Shown: positions 8,191-16,316 of the stretch, piece after piece
How positions within the stretch are numbered: the first letter of the stretch is position 1
Layout: every line of letters starts with the position of its first letter
Position numbers and translations under genes: made by a program
DNA from: Myxococcota bacterium
Lineage (GTDB): Bacteria > Myxococcota_C > UBA6777
DNA: 27,960 nucleotides
Direction: 5' to 3'
Assembly: GCA_963169055.1 (NCBI GenBank)
Contig: CAUJFU010000300.1
Span: 1-27,960 of the forward strand
The notes under the pieces: model-generated
Told to the model about the DNA's origin: nothing
Databases searched by the model: none
Seen by the model: the letters and a program-made list of their open reading frames with translations, nothing else

Positions 8191-8762
8191 CGCGCTCTCC
8201 CCAACCAGTTGGCCAAGATCTGTTTTCCGTGGGGAGTCATCATGGATTCAGGATGAAACTGGATGCCTTTGATATCCAACTCTCGGTGCGCGATACCCAT
8301 GACGCATCCTTCGGCATCTTCGGCGATCACCTCGAAGCAGTCCGGCAGGGTCGCTCGACGAACGGCCCACGAATGATAGCGCCCTGCTTGAAAAGGCGAC
8401 GGGATCCCCGCAAACAACGGCTCCTCCGAGCGCAAGATATACACAGGCGTTTCGCGGCCATGATACATCTGCCGCATATTGTAGATCTCGCCTCCGTAGA
8501 CTTCTGCGATCCCTTGGTGGCCAAGACAAACTCCCAAGAGGCTGTGCTGCGCACCACAAGCGGCGATCAGCGCGGGCATGATCCCGGCTTCGGAAGGGAT
8601 CCCGGGTCCGGGAGAGAGCAAGATCTTCTCGTAAGCAAGGGCTTCTTCGAGGCGGAGCTTATCGTTGCGGATCACTTCGATATCGCAAACGCCGAGTTCT
8701 TCAAGAACGTGGACAAGGTTGTAGGTGAAAGAGTCGTAGTTATCGAGAACAAGCAACCGCAT
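8187..8762 (-). CDS. trpG: anthranilate synthase component II (glutamine amidotransferase)
   Basis: TrpG releases ammonia from glutamine for TrpE. The 191-residue class I amidotransferase opens with LLVLDNYDSFTYNLVH, has the nucleophile elbow LLGVCLGHQ with C79, and the His/Glu pair in QFHPES (H170, E172). SPGPGIPSEAG forms the oxyanion region. The ATG at 8762 follows GGAGG, which itself lies over the end of trpE, leaving a three-base gap. Such genes often serve both tryptophan and folate synthesis (trpG/pabA), but its place directly after trpE argues for the tryptophan role. The stop overlaps the micro-ORF that leads to trpD. Confidence 0.97.
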   Translation of the reverse strand: MRLLVLDNYDSFTYNLVHVLEELGVCDIEVIRNDKLRLEEALAYEKILLSPGPGIPSEAGIMPALIAACGAQHSLLGVCLGHQGIAEVYGGEIYNMRQMYHGRETPVYILRSEEPLFAGIPSPFQAGRYHSWAVRRATLPDCFEVIAEDAEGCVMGIAHRELDIKGIQFHPESMMTPHGKQILANWLGRAR

Positions 8763-8765
8763 CGC

Positions 8766-10220
8766 TCACCTCCGCGCCCCTTGACGCTCGGCCATCTGCA
8801 ACGCAGCGCGCAAAGCACCGAGCTTGTTGTTGACTTCTTGCATCTCTTCGGCGGGCCGAGAGTCTGCCACAACGCCCCCTCCTGCTTGGCAATGCAACAC
8901 CCCGTCCTTGCTCAAAAAAGAGCGGATCACGATCGCGTGGTTGCAACTGCCATCAAAGCCCAAACAGCCGATCGCTCCACCGTACGCCCGCCGCCGACCG
9001 CGCTCATACTGATCCAACAACTCCAATGCCCGATACTTGGGCGCTCCGCTCAACGTTCCCATCGGAAAGGTATCGGCCAACAAGCCGATGGCTTCGGCTC
9101 CTTGTTTGAGCGTCCCAGTCACCTTGGACGTCAGGTGGATCACATGCGAATACCATTGGACTTGCTTGTACACTTCGACATGAACTTGGCGACAATGCTT
9201 GCTTAGATCATTGCGTGCGAGATCCACCAACATCACATGCTCGGCATTTTCCTTGGGGTCTTCGCGAAGACGTGCAACGGCTGCTTGATCGGCCTCGATA
9301 TCGCCCGTCCGACGGTATGTTCCAGCGATCGGAAACAGCGACGCCTTTCCATCCCGCACCACCAGCTGCGCCTCAGGGGACGAACCCAGCAACCGAAATC
9401 CACCCAAATCAAAGTAAAACAAATAAGGCGAGGGATTGATCGAGCGCAACGCTCGGTACACATGAAAATCATCCCCCTGATAAGACCGAGAGAACCGACG
9501 TGACGGCACGATCTGGAACACATCGCCCCGTTGGATGTGCGTCTGGCAACGCTCGACGAGCGCCATGTATTCGGCATCTGTAAAGTTTGAAGATTCGTCC
9601 CCCACCAGCGCAAACGGATACACGGGGAAATCTTTGTGTGCCACAAGGTACAACAGCCGCTCCAATTCGCCTTCTTCGATCGGGGCTTCGGGCCAGCCGT
9701 TTCCTTGGATATACATCACATCGCGATAATGATCGATGGCGATCACATACCGAAACAAGTGGTACATCATATCGGGGATCGCTCGGCCTTCGTCTGTATC
9801 GGCTTGTACGCAAAGTTCGTCAAAGTAGCGTACACAATCAAAACCAACATAGCCAAAGATCCCGTTGTTGAGCGGCGGCATCTGCGCTCGATGCGCAACA
9901 CCGCTGAGATCGCGTTCCCACGAAAACTGCCCCAAAAAAGCGCGTAAGCCTTCGACCACATCGCTGCGTTGGGTGATGGCTCGCGTCTCCCGCGTCCCAT
10001 CAAGATCGTGGGTTGTGATCGTCTCGTCTTGCACACGAAAGCCCGCAACAGGCGCACAACACAAGTATGTCATGCTCTTTCCATGTGGCCCATCTTCGGT
10101 GCTTTCAAGCAAAAAGGTTCGGGGATGCACATCACGCAGCCGTAGATACGCGCTCACAGGCGTTATCGTATCTGCAAGCGCCGACAATACGCAGGTTTGA
10201 ATGACAAAAGCTTTCGTCAT
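8766..10220 (-). CDS. trpE: anthranilate synthase component I
   Basis: TrpE converts chorismate and ammonia to anthranilate, the committed step. The 484-residue protein has the N-terminal tryptophan-binding element LLES (37-40), whose serine corresponds to the feedback residue of the E. coli enzyme, and the C-terminal chorismate-binding domain with QIVPSRRFSR, IAGTYRRTG, ENAEHVMLVDLARNDL, FPMGTLSGAPKYRA and YGGAIGCLGFDG. The ATG at 10220 has AGAGGTGG upstream and gives the correct N-terminus; the 16 codons before it read through the leader. As first gene of the block it should be under both promoter control and feedback inhibition. No tandem-Trp leader peptide is visible. Confidence 0.97.
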   Translation of the reverse strand: MTKAFVIQTCVLSALADTITPVSAYLRLRDVHPRTFLLESTEDGPHGKSMTYLCCAPVAGFRVQDETITTHDLDGTRETRAITQRSDVVEGLRAFLGQFSWERDLSGVAHRAQMPPLNNGIFGYVGFDCVRYFDELCVQADTDEGRAIPDMMYHLFRYVIAIDHYRDVMYIQGNGWPEAPIEEGELERLLYLVAHKDFPVYPFALVGDESSNFTDAEYMALVERCQTHIQRGDVFQIVPSRRFSRSYQGDDFHVYRALRSINPSPYLFYFDLGGFRLLGSSPEAQLVVRDGKASLFPIAGTYRRTGDIEADQAAVARLREDPKENAEHVMLVDLARNDLSKHCRQVHVEVYKQVQWYSHVIHLTSKVTGTLKQGAEAIGLLADTFPMGTLSGAPKYRALELLDQYERGRRRAYGGAIGCLGFDGSCNHAIVIRSFLSKDGVLHCQAGGGVVADSRPAEEMQEVNNKLGALRAALQMAERQGARR

Positions 10221-10278
10221 GCTCGGGCCACCTCTCGCGTTGGGGCATCGTTCGCTGTTCACGCCCACAAAAAACGGC

Positions 10279-10308
10279 CCTTATGGATCATCGTGATCCG
10301 TTTGACAA
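10279..10308 (-). promoter_or_regulatory. candidate trpE promoter with an overlapping palindromic operator
   Basis: On the minus strand TTGTCA (10308-10303) is a fair -35 box, with a weak -10 (ATAAGG or CATAAG) 17-18 bases later. The spacer contains the perfect inverted repeat GGATCA-CGA-TGATCC (10299-10285), placed where a bound repressor would block RNA polymerase. It lies about 60 bases before the trpE start in the gap to the preceding membrane-protein gene. The palindrome is seen; its role as operator is inferred. Confidence 0.45.
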
Positions 10309-10348
10309 GCCCCCCCTCGCTTGGTTTTCTCCGCTCCCTTTGGTCTCG

Positions 10349-11860
10349 CTATTTTAGATAACAGACCAAAGCGTGTTCAACGACGAGGGCGAGGTGACCG
10401 TGGGTTTCGGGGTTGGTGAGGACTTTTTCTTCTGCGCGGTGGGTGGGGTAGCCCACGATGAGACGAACGGCAGGGATCGGAGAGGCATCAAGCAACGGAA
10501 CAGACGCTTTGTGTACACCGATGGTCGAACCTGCAAGCGTTTCTTTGGCCGAAGCGTTGGGCAAAAACCCTGCATTTTTCATGGCTGTTCCCAGACAGGT
10601 CGCGAACTTCTCGGAGGCTTCAGCTTGTTTGTTTTGTTCGGAATGGATCACTTTGTAGCCCGCGATCGAGTCGTTGTAGGTGATCTCTTTGTCAGCGACT
10701 TTTTCCTTTACGACGCCTGCGGGGAATTCTTTGATGCCATCGGCGAGATCGATCTGCAAAAGCAGCTTCGAGCGTTTTTTGGCCCGAGCAACGCGCTCCT
10801 CGACAGAGGCCGCATCGTCCTTGATTCGGGTCATACCCACACCTTTTTTGAAGGCGGGGGTTTTCTCAAGGGCCTCTTTGATCGCTTGTGCGATCGTCAA
10901 GTTGAGTTGGCTTGCGGGGGTTTGTGTGGTGGCCCCGAGGACACCTTTGGCTTCGCCGCCGTGATCGGGATCAAGGGCGATGCGAAAGCGTTTGTCTTTT
11001 GGCTTCCATTTGCGTTTGGGGTAGATGATGTTGAGGGCTTGGGGGCGTGAAACCGCGACAGCACGGGGCTTGGGAGGTTCTTTGGGTTTGAGGTCGAGTT
11101 TTTTGGGAAACCAGCCCGGGATGGTGAGTTCTTTGGGTTCGATCGCCGCCTCTTTTTGCTTATCGGGTGTGAGCTTTCCCCATTCCTCTTCGGACTTCAA
11201 GCCTTTGGACCACGTTTGATAGCCTTGCATAGCGATCGAGATACGGATGATCTTGGCGGCGCGGCGCAAAGAAAAGCGACGCGGGGTTTTGCCTGAGAGA
11301 CGATTGATCTTGTTGGCACCGATACCGGGAAGCCCAGTCATATCCGCGATGATCTCAAACTCTGCGTCTTTGGGTTCGGTCTTGATCTCGACAGAAACCG
11401 TGTCGTCAGCGGGTCCGCCTGAGAAAAGGTAGTACCCCGTCGCCCCAAGCAACAACACCGCAGCGATCGCGATCCAGAGATTGGAACGCTTGGACGCCGA
11501 GGCCACCGCGATCTCTTCTTGTCCCAAACCCTCGAATCCATCGATATAAAGGGTGTTTGCGCGTAGCTCGATCGGGCGCACCACGATCAACGCGCCTTCT
11601 TGGACCTTTTGTGCAGAAAAGGCTTGTTGGCCCATGATCGGCGCTTCTTCGCCCTTGTTTCGGCAAGAATAGCGCCACTTGAGATCCACTTCTTTTCCTG
11701 TATTTGGATCGACGGCGCGAGTCGCGATCTCTTTTTCTGTTCCTTGGAGTTGCTGAACCAGCCGACGAAACACAGCCTCAGGCGTTTCATTCATTCCCAT
11801 CTGGATACGGTGGTGCATATTGCGCTTTCCCGTCCAGATCTCCCACAAGAATTCCTGCAT
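10349..11860 (-). CDS. membrane protein with PEGA-like domain and degenerate N-acetylmuramoyl-L-alanine amidase (Amidase_3) domain
   Basis: The 503-residue protein has a cytoplasmic N-terminal region of unknown fold (1-125), one membrane segment (about 128-147), a PEGA-like segment (about 155-222, ending in SIAMQGYQTWSKG), a Lys/Pro-rich linker, and an amidase-like C-terminal region (291-503) opening with RIALDPDHGG. In active Amidase_3 enzymes zinc is held by His, Glu, His and a Glu catalyses. Here H300 is kept, but the EKxxNL position reads ASQLNL, SIHAN reads QIDLAD, and the late VEVGF position reads LIVGYP, so three key residues appear lost. It may bind peptidoglycan or another ligand without cutting it. 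The ATG at 11860 follows GGAGG. It lies 113 bases after the FHA kinase, same strand. Catalytic loss is inferred from a manual alignment. Confidence 0.7.
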   Translation of the reverse strand: MQEFLWEIWTGKRNMHHRIQMGMNETPEAVFRRLVQQLQGTEKEIATRAVDPNTGKEVDLKWRYSCRNKGEEAPIMGQQAFSAQKVQEGALIVVRPIELRANTLYIDGFEGLGQEEIAVASASKRSNLWIAIAAVLLLGATGYYLFSGGPADDTVSVEIKTEPKDAEFEIIADMTGLPGIGANKINRLSGKTPRRFSLRRAAKIIRISIAMQGYQTWSKGLKSEEEWGKLTPDKQKEAAIEPKELTIPGWFPKKLDLKPKEPPKPRAVAVSRPQALNIIYPKRKWKPKDKRFRIALDPDHGGEAKGVLGATTQTPASQLNLTIAQAIKEALEKTPAFKKGVGMTRIKDDAASVEERVARAKKRSKLLLQIDLADGIKEFPAGVVKEKVADKEITYNDSIAGYKVIHSEQNKQAEASEKFATCLGTAMKNAGFLPNASAKETLAGSTIGVHKASVPLLDASPIPAVRLIVGYPTHRAEEKVLTNPETHGHLALVVEHALVCYLK

Positions 11861-11973
11861 ATTTACCTCCATGCGCGAAAAAATATCAACGTTCGATATC
11901 GCTATCTGGCGTTTGTTCTGTATCACAGCCCTCGATCAAGCGCAAAGTCTCGCCTTGGTTTGCATCGCTTGCC

Positions 11974-13332
11974 TCATGAATGTTCAAAGCACGACAAGCG
12001 CAACTCTGCTTGCCCCAAAGTGATCCAGTCCCCGTCTTGGAGCAGACTGCTGGTGGTCACGGAGCCGTTGACGCGAACAACCGCCCCTGCGATGCCTGAG
12101 ATCGTAATCCATCCATCGGGGGCACAATACACTTCGGCATGCAAAGGCAGCACACCCGGCACTTGCAACGCCAACGAGGCTTCTTTTTGCGCTCCGATCC
12201 GTAAGCGTTCTCCACGCAACAACCACGCGACTTCACGCGATTGCTCGCCTTCTTGCAACAACAAAACCCCGAGCGGCTGTTCTTGAGCAGCGGGGACTTC
12301 GGCGTCTGTTGCCTCTTGGCTTTCGGGTGCGTAGGGGCTTGCAAGAGAGCTTGCAGCCAGCGCCAACCACTTCGAGATATCGGGCAATTCAGTCATGGTG
12401 GCATTAAAATCATCGGGAGTTAAGATCTGCCTGCTTTCCCACAAACGCTCGCGCACATCCCCCAACGAAGCGGGCCGATCGAAGGTATCTTTGGCCATCA
12501 TCTGCTGCAACAAATCTTCGAGAGCCGTTCCGCTGAGTTCTCGGCGGAACTTGCGCAACAATGGAGGCGGCGCTGTCAGATGTGCTCCCATGATCATATA
12601 AGGGTTATCGCCTGCAAAGGGCAGCGTCCCTGTCACCAACTGAAAGATGATGATCCCCAAAGCGTAGATATCGGTGGCGGGCCCCACCGAAGAAGCAGGG
12701 CCACGGATCTGCTCAGGGGCCATATACAACGGCGTCCCCACCGAGATGCCATGCAGCGTCAGTTTCCCCCCGACTTCTTCTTCCAAGAGCTTTCCGATGC
12801 CAAAGTCAAAGACTTTGATCACTTCCTTGCCATCGGCTTGTTGCTCCAAAAAGATATTCGCGGGTTTGAGATCGCGGTGAACGATCCCGCACAAGTGCGC
12901 GGATTCAAGGCCCGCGCAAACTTGTAAGGCGATATCCAGAGATTGCTTGAGCGGCAGCCTTCCGCCGCGATCGCGCATATACGATTCCAGTTCTTCGCCT
13001 TGCAAAAGCTCCGTCGCAAGGTAAAAATGTGCACGTGGGTCAAAACCAAAATCAAAAAATTCGACGAGATTGGGGTGGTGCAAACGGTTGGAGATCACGG
13101 CTTCACGGATAAAACGCCCCACATCTTGTCGACGTCCACGCAGCTCGTGGCGCATGACCTTAAACGCCGTAGGACGGCCATCTCGGAGCCTTTCTGCACG
13201 ATAGATCAGCCCCATGCCCCCTTCGGCCAACAAAGACAACACCCGAAACCCCGCGATCTCTTCCCCCTCCGCAAGTCGTGTGCTTTCCTCGCTGTCTGGA
13301 TTCCCCGTATTCGCCTCGTCATAAACGATCAT
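11974..13332 (-). CDS. serine/threonine protein kinase with C-terminal FHA-like domain
   Basis: The 452-residue protein carries a Hanks-type kinase domain (about 26-300): glycine loop LLAEGGMG, K58 in AFKVM, E77, HRDLKPAN (152-159), DFG (176-178), and YMAPEQIRGP in the activation segment. All catalytic residues are present. The C-terminal 100 residues look like an FHA phosphothreonine-binding domain (RIGA, LHAEV, VRVNG, LLQDGDWITLGQAEL), although the usual Ser-x-x-His is replaced by LPLHA, so phosphopeptide binding is uncertain. No membrane segment is seen. The ATG at 13332 has GAGGGG upstream. It follows the membrane-anchored kinase by 32 bases and precedes the PEGA/amidase-like gene, so the three are probably one signalling operon. 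Confidence 0.92.
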   Translation of the reverse strand: MIVYDEANTGNPDSEESTRLAEGEEIAGFRVLSLLAEGGMGLIYRAERLRDGRPTAFKVMRHELRGRRQDVGRFIREAVISNRLHHPNLVEFFDFGFDPRAHFYLATELLQGEELESYMRDRGGRLPLKQSLDIALQVCAGLESAHLCGIVHRDLKPANIFLEQQADGKEVIKVFDFGIGKLLEEEVGGKLTLHGISVGTPLYMAPEQIRGPASSVGPATDIYALGIIIFQLVTGTLPFAGDNPYMIMGAHLTAPPPLLRKFRRELSGTALEDLLQQMMAKDTFDRPASLGDVRERLWESRQILTPDDFNATMTELPDISKWLALAASSLASPYAPESQEATDAEVPAAQEQPLGVLLLQEGEQSREVAWLLRGERLRIGAQKEASLALQVPGVLPLHAEVYCAPDGWITISGIAGAVVRVNGSVTTSSLLQDGDWITLGQAELRLSCFEHS

Positions 13333-13364
13333 CGAATTCCCCTCACCGTCTGTGAACCCTTTGA

Positions 13365-15026
13365 TCAAGCCGGTCTTATGGGCTTTTTGCTTGGAGGCGC
13401 ACTTTGTTCTTGAACGGGCTGTGTGGGCAACATCCCCGATCCCTTTTGTTGTGTGCGTTGGTACCATTGCCACCCCAACAACCCCATCCCCCCCAGCAAG
13501 ATCCCGAGCAACAAAGCCCAGACCAAGGTCTTCCAAGAAGACGCGGCGGTCGAAGCGATGGGATGGCCTTGGGCAGTTGGATGGCCTTGGGCGGTTGGAT
13601 GGCCTTGGGCAGTGGAGCTTGTGGGGGATGTGCTGCGTGCAGGCAAAGGCGGTAAGGGTGTAATCTTCGACTGTCCGAGCAAACTCACATGGCCGCCCGA
13701 ACCTTTTTGCGACCAAGCAGCGCGAACTTGCTCGGATTCATTGCGACCGATCAGCATGGTATCGAGGTTGGGATCGCCACCTGTAGCTTCTTGTGGGATA
13801 TCCGCTGTTTCAACCACCGTATGCGAGACTTCGTCATCTTCGTCGTCTGCGTGAGCGACAGAAAAAGACGGAGCGGGAGCTTTGGCGCGGGACTGGAAAC
13901 TGTGGCTCTGTTCGACGGGTGGAGAGTTGGGCGGGTAAGACATACTGCTCGGAGTATCGACCGCTTCCGCCCCTGCAAAATAACCGTAGGCCGCACTTGC
14001 GGACCCATACATCGGCGCAGGCGTCGATTGGGACGCATAGCCCGGCCCCACAGAGTCCCACGCGCCCGAAGGCATTTTTTCGTACTGAGCTGCCGCCTCA
14101 AACAATCGGTAAAAGTCGGAAGCATGGGCTGGACGGCCATCTTTTTCTTTAGCAAGCGAACTGAGGATCAACGCTTCCATCTGCGCCGAAAAAGGGCGGC
14201 CCATGCTCGAAAGCGTGGGGGGTTCTTTTTTGACGTGCATGTACAACAAGCGCGCCAACTGTTTGGACTCAAAAGGCAATCGACCTGTCAGAAGCCAAAA
14301 CACCATCACACCGAGCGAATAGAGATCGGATCGCGCATCGACTTCGCTGTGACGGCCTCGCGCTTGTTCGGGGCTCATAAAACGAGGCGAGCCGACGATC
14401 TGCCCTGTGACAGTCATCTGCTCGCCGCCTTCGGCTTGCAAGACTTTGGCGATTCCAAAATCAAGGATCTTGACGATATCGTCTTGTTCGAAACGCTTGA
14501 TCATCAAGATATTCGAGGGTTTCAGATCGCGGTGAACGATCATCAACGAATGAGCGCGTTGCAAGGCGGAACAGATCTGTCGGAGTATCGGCAACAAGCG
14601 AGGTATCGGCATCCCGCTAGGGTAGGCGCGCATCACATCGGACAGCGATTCTCCATCAAGGTATTCCATGATGTAAAAAAAGCCGAGCGCATCATCGTAG
14701 CCAAAGTCATAGATCTGAACGACGTTCTCATGATTGATCTGGCTACAGACTTGGGCTTCTCGGCGAAATCGCCCCACCAACTGCTCGTCTGTAATAAACT
14801 TTTTGCGCAGGATCTTGACCGCTGCAAAATTGCCTTCGAGTTCTGTGTGACTCGCGAGATAGACAACCCCAAAACCCCCCTTGCCGATGGGCTTGATCAG
14901 ACGATAGCGCCCGACTTGGTGGCCCAAATAAGCGTCATCAGAGGTCGTAAGTTGCGCGTGATCCACCGAACAATAGTGTGTTCCTTCGGGATAACGGCGA
15001 CCGCAAGTAGGACAGATCATAGCCAT
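13365..15026 (-). CDS. membrane-anchored serine/threonine protein kinase with N-terminal zinc ribbon
   Basis: The 553-residue protein begins with a small Cys/His cluster (C5, C8, H17, C19, likely zinc binding), then a complete Hanks-type kinase domain (about 41-305): GKGGFG, K71 in AAVKIL, E90, HRDLKPSN (165-172), DFG (189-191) and FMSPEQARG. A long Ser/Pro/Ala-rich region follows, with three copies of TAQGHP, then one membrane segment (about 500-521) and a short 32-residue tail. The layout fits a kinase facing the cytoplasm with a membrane tether near its C-terminus; unlike PASTA or PEGA kinases it has no visible sensor outside. No strong ribosome site precedes the ATG at 15026, but a stop six codons upstream in frame excludes a longer form. 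Confidence 0.92.
   Translation of the reverse strand: MAMICPTCGRRYPEGTHYCSVDHAQLTTSDDAYLGHQVGRYRLIKPIGKGGFGVVYLASHTELEGNFAAVKILRKKFITDEQLVGRFRREAQVCSQINHENVVQIYDFGYDDALGFFYIMEYLDGESLSDVMRAYPSGMPIPRLLPILRQICSALQRAHSLMIVHRDLKPSNILMIKRFEQDDIVKILDFGIAKVLQAEGGEQMTVTGQIVGSPRFMSPEQARGRHSEVDARSDLYSLGVMVFWLLTGRLPFESKQLARLLYMHVKKEPPTLSSMGRPFSAQMEALILSSLAKEKDGRPAHASDFYRLFEAAAQYEKMPSGAWDSVGPGYASQSTPAPMYGSASAAYGYFAGAEAVDTPSSMSYPPNSPPVEQSHSFQSRAKAPAPSFSVAHADDEDDEVSHTVVETADIPQEATGGDPNLDTMLIGRNESEQVRAAWSQKGSGGHVSLLGQSKITPLPPLPARSTSPTSSTAQGHPTAQGHPTAQGHPIASTAASSWKTLVWALLLGILLGGMGLLGWQWYQRTQQKGSGMLPTQPVQEQSAPPSKKPIRPA
13561..13614 (-). repeat. 18-bp tandem repeat, three copies, in the kinase linker
   Basis: Three near-identical 18-base units (GGATGGCCTTGGGCAGTT on the plus strand, with one or two changes) encode the TAQGHP repeats just before the membrane segment of the first kinase. 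The unit keeps frame. Confidence 0.95.
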
Positions 15027-15041
15027 AATGAATGCTCGCGA

Positions 15042-15065
15042 TCACGCAGTCCAACGCGATCGCAT
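15042..15065 (-). CDS. possible 7-codon leader ORF before the zinc-ribbon kinase
   Basis: Downstream of a purine-rich GAGGAAGGAGG an ATG opens the short frame MRSRWTA and stops 15 bases before the kinase start. The kinase itself lacks a clear ribosome-binding site, so ribosomes could reinitiate from here. The spacing of the nearest GGAGG to this ATG is very short (one base), which weakens the case. Confidence 0.25.
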   Translation of the reverse strand: MRSRWTA

Positions 15066-15202
15066 TCCTCCTTCCTCAACCAAGACGCTCCCTCGACACA
15101 AAGGCATCCAAAACAGGCGTCCCACCTTGACGCTCCAAGCCCACACACCAACCATCGTTGGGCTTGGATAGCTGTCGATCTTGCGGAAGCAAGGACATCT
15201 TC

Positions 15203-15256
15203 TCGTCCACAAGCCAAAAACGGCTCGATTCGTCCACAAGCCAAAAACGGCTCGAT
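15203..15256. repeat. 27-bp tandem duplication in the spacer before the kinase
   Basis: Two perfect adjacent 27-base copies begin TCGTCCACAAGCC and each contains AGCC-AAAAAC-GGCT, a small inverted repeat. They lie just beyond the cysteine-rich gene's stop, in the 264-base gap before the kinase. Apart from this and the short leader ORF, I see nothing in that gap. Confidence 0.95.
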
Positions 15257-15290
15257 AGTATCACCTTTCCACTCCAAGGCAAAGATTTTC

Positions 15291-16046
15291 TCAACGGCAA
15301 CACCCTGCAACACAGCTTGTGTAGCCTCGATTTTGGCAATCACTTTCGAGAACACACGCCAATGTCTGACAAGTGGGGCCTTGGCTTTGGACGCGACACA
15401 CGCCCGAGAAGCAGACCCCGTTACAAGAAAGACAATCCGCATTGGACTGACAGGCTTTGCTTTGACAAGCATCCCCTGCGATCTTCTGACAGCGGCCCAT
15501 CTCGCAAAGCAAGCTGCATGCGCTGCAATCGCTCGCTTTTGTACACGGCATCCCGATCTGGCAAGAGCCTGTTGCAGAACAATTGCCCACATTGGGGTTG
15601 CAACACGCTTGTTCGCGGCAAAGATACCCCGCCAAACAATCGTTGTCTTGTGTGCATGCCTTGCGCAGCTCACAAACGCGGACGCTTCCGCCCCCTGTAC
15701 AGATCCAGCCTTGGCCGCAGTCGCTGTCGCTTTGACAGGTTCGGATATCTCGTTTGTAGCAGACGCAATTCCCGCAACCTTCGTAGGGATAGTTGCAATC
15801 TGCGTCGTCTTTGCAGGCACAGATTTTTTCTGGGGGGGATTCTTGGGCCGCCTTGCATCGGCCTTCACAGGTGCCCAGATTGGCGTAGCATTCGGGCTTG
15901 TCGAACACACAACTCATCCCCGCGCCACATTCATAACCATGCGAGCAAATACCGGGTTCTTGGGAAGGCAACACACAATGCACAACACTCCACCACACCA
16001 AAACCAAACCACCCCACACACCCACCATCCGCAACATACTTGTCAT
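15291..16046 (-). CDS. exported cysteine-rich protein with repeated C-x4-D-C motifs
   Basis: The 251-residue protein starts with a hydrophobic export signal (about 5-22, GVWGGLVLVWWSVV) and ends in a cysteine (C24) that could be a lipidation site, although the -1 His is unusual for a lipobox. About one residue in seven of the mature part is Cys. Six C-x4-D-C motifs are visible (CKDDADC, CQSDSDC, CTQDNDC, CTKASDC, CQSNADC, CVLESDC), suggesting a chain of small disulfide-bonded modules outside the cytoplasm. Such proteins are frequent in Myxococcota and mostly unstudied. The ATG at 16046 follows AAGGA. The same motif recurs in the lipoprotein at 26.6-27.5 kb. It lies upstream of the kinase cluster on the same strand. 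Function unknown. Confidence 0.8.
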   Translation of the reverse strand: MTSMLRMVGVWGGLVLVWWSVVHCVLPSQEPGICSHGYECGAGMSCVFDKPECYANLGTCEGRCKAAQESPPEKICACKDDADCNYPYEGCGNCVCYKRDIRTCQSDSDCGQGWICTGGGSVRVCELRKACTQDNDCLAGYLCREQACCNPNVGNCSATGSCQIGMPCTKASDCSACSLLCEMGRCQKIAGDACQSKACQSNADCLSCNGVCFSGVCRVQSQGPTCQTLACVLESDCQNRGYTSCVAGCCR

Positions 16047-16316
16047 CGCCCTGTCCTTTTCTCTTCCCAAAGCACCCTATGCTCGGCTATTTGCACTCTG
16101 TTCCCGAAGAAAAACTAGCCCGTCACTTCAAGCAAAGCTATGCTTCTCTTGTGCAAAGCACAAGGAACCCACAAAAAACAAGCGTGGTCTCCTGTTCTGT
16201 GCGCCCTCTTGCGTAACCCCAAACAAAGGACTGAAGTCCCAAGGCCCAACGAACGACTGAAGATCCAAGGCACAAGCGACAAGCGCTGTTGATCACCCAT
16301 TACAAAGGAGCCTCCC
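16047..16316. other. divergent intergenic region
   Basis: This 270-base region separates the cysteine-rich gene (minus) from the carboxypeptidase gene (plus). It should hold promoters for both. I see AAAGGAG before the TTG start at 16317 but no convincing -35/-10 pair and no RNA gene. Confidence 0.4.

Noticed and set aside
8229-9206. 325-codon plus-strand frame opposite trpG and trpE
   Set aside because: Antisense shadow of conserved genes.
10200-10280. Trp attenuator leader peptide before trpE
   Set aside because: The short frames there contain at most one Trp codon and no alternative hairpins with a T-run.
15017-15910. 297-codon minus-strand frame overlapping the cysteine-rich gene in another frame
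   Set aside because: The Cys-rich frame has a signal peptide, ribosome site and regular motifs; this one is a basic low-complexity shadow that runs into the spacer duplication.
13689-16118. 809-codon open frame on the plus strand opposite the kinase and cysteine-rich genes
   Set aside because: It is antisense to two genes with clear motifs, has no domain or ribosome site I recognise, and its composition follows the codon bias of the opposite strand.
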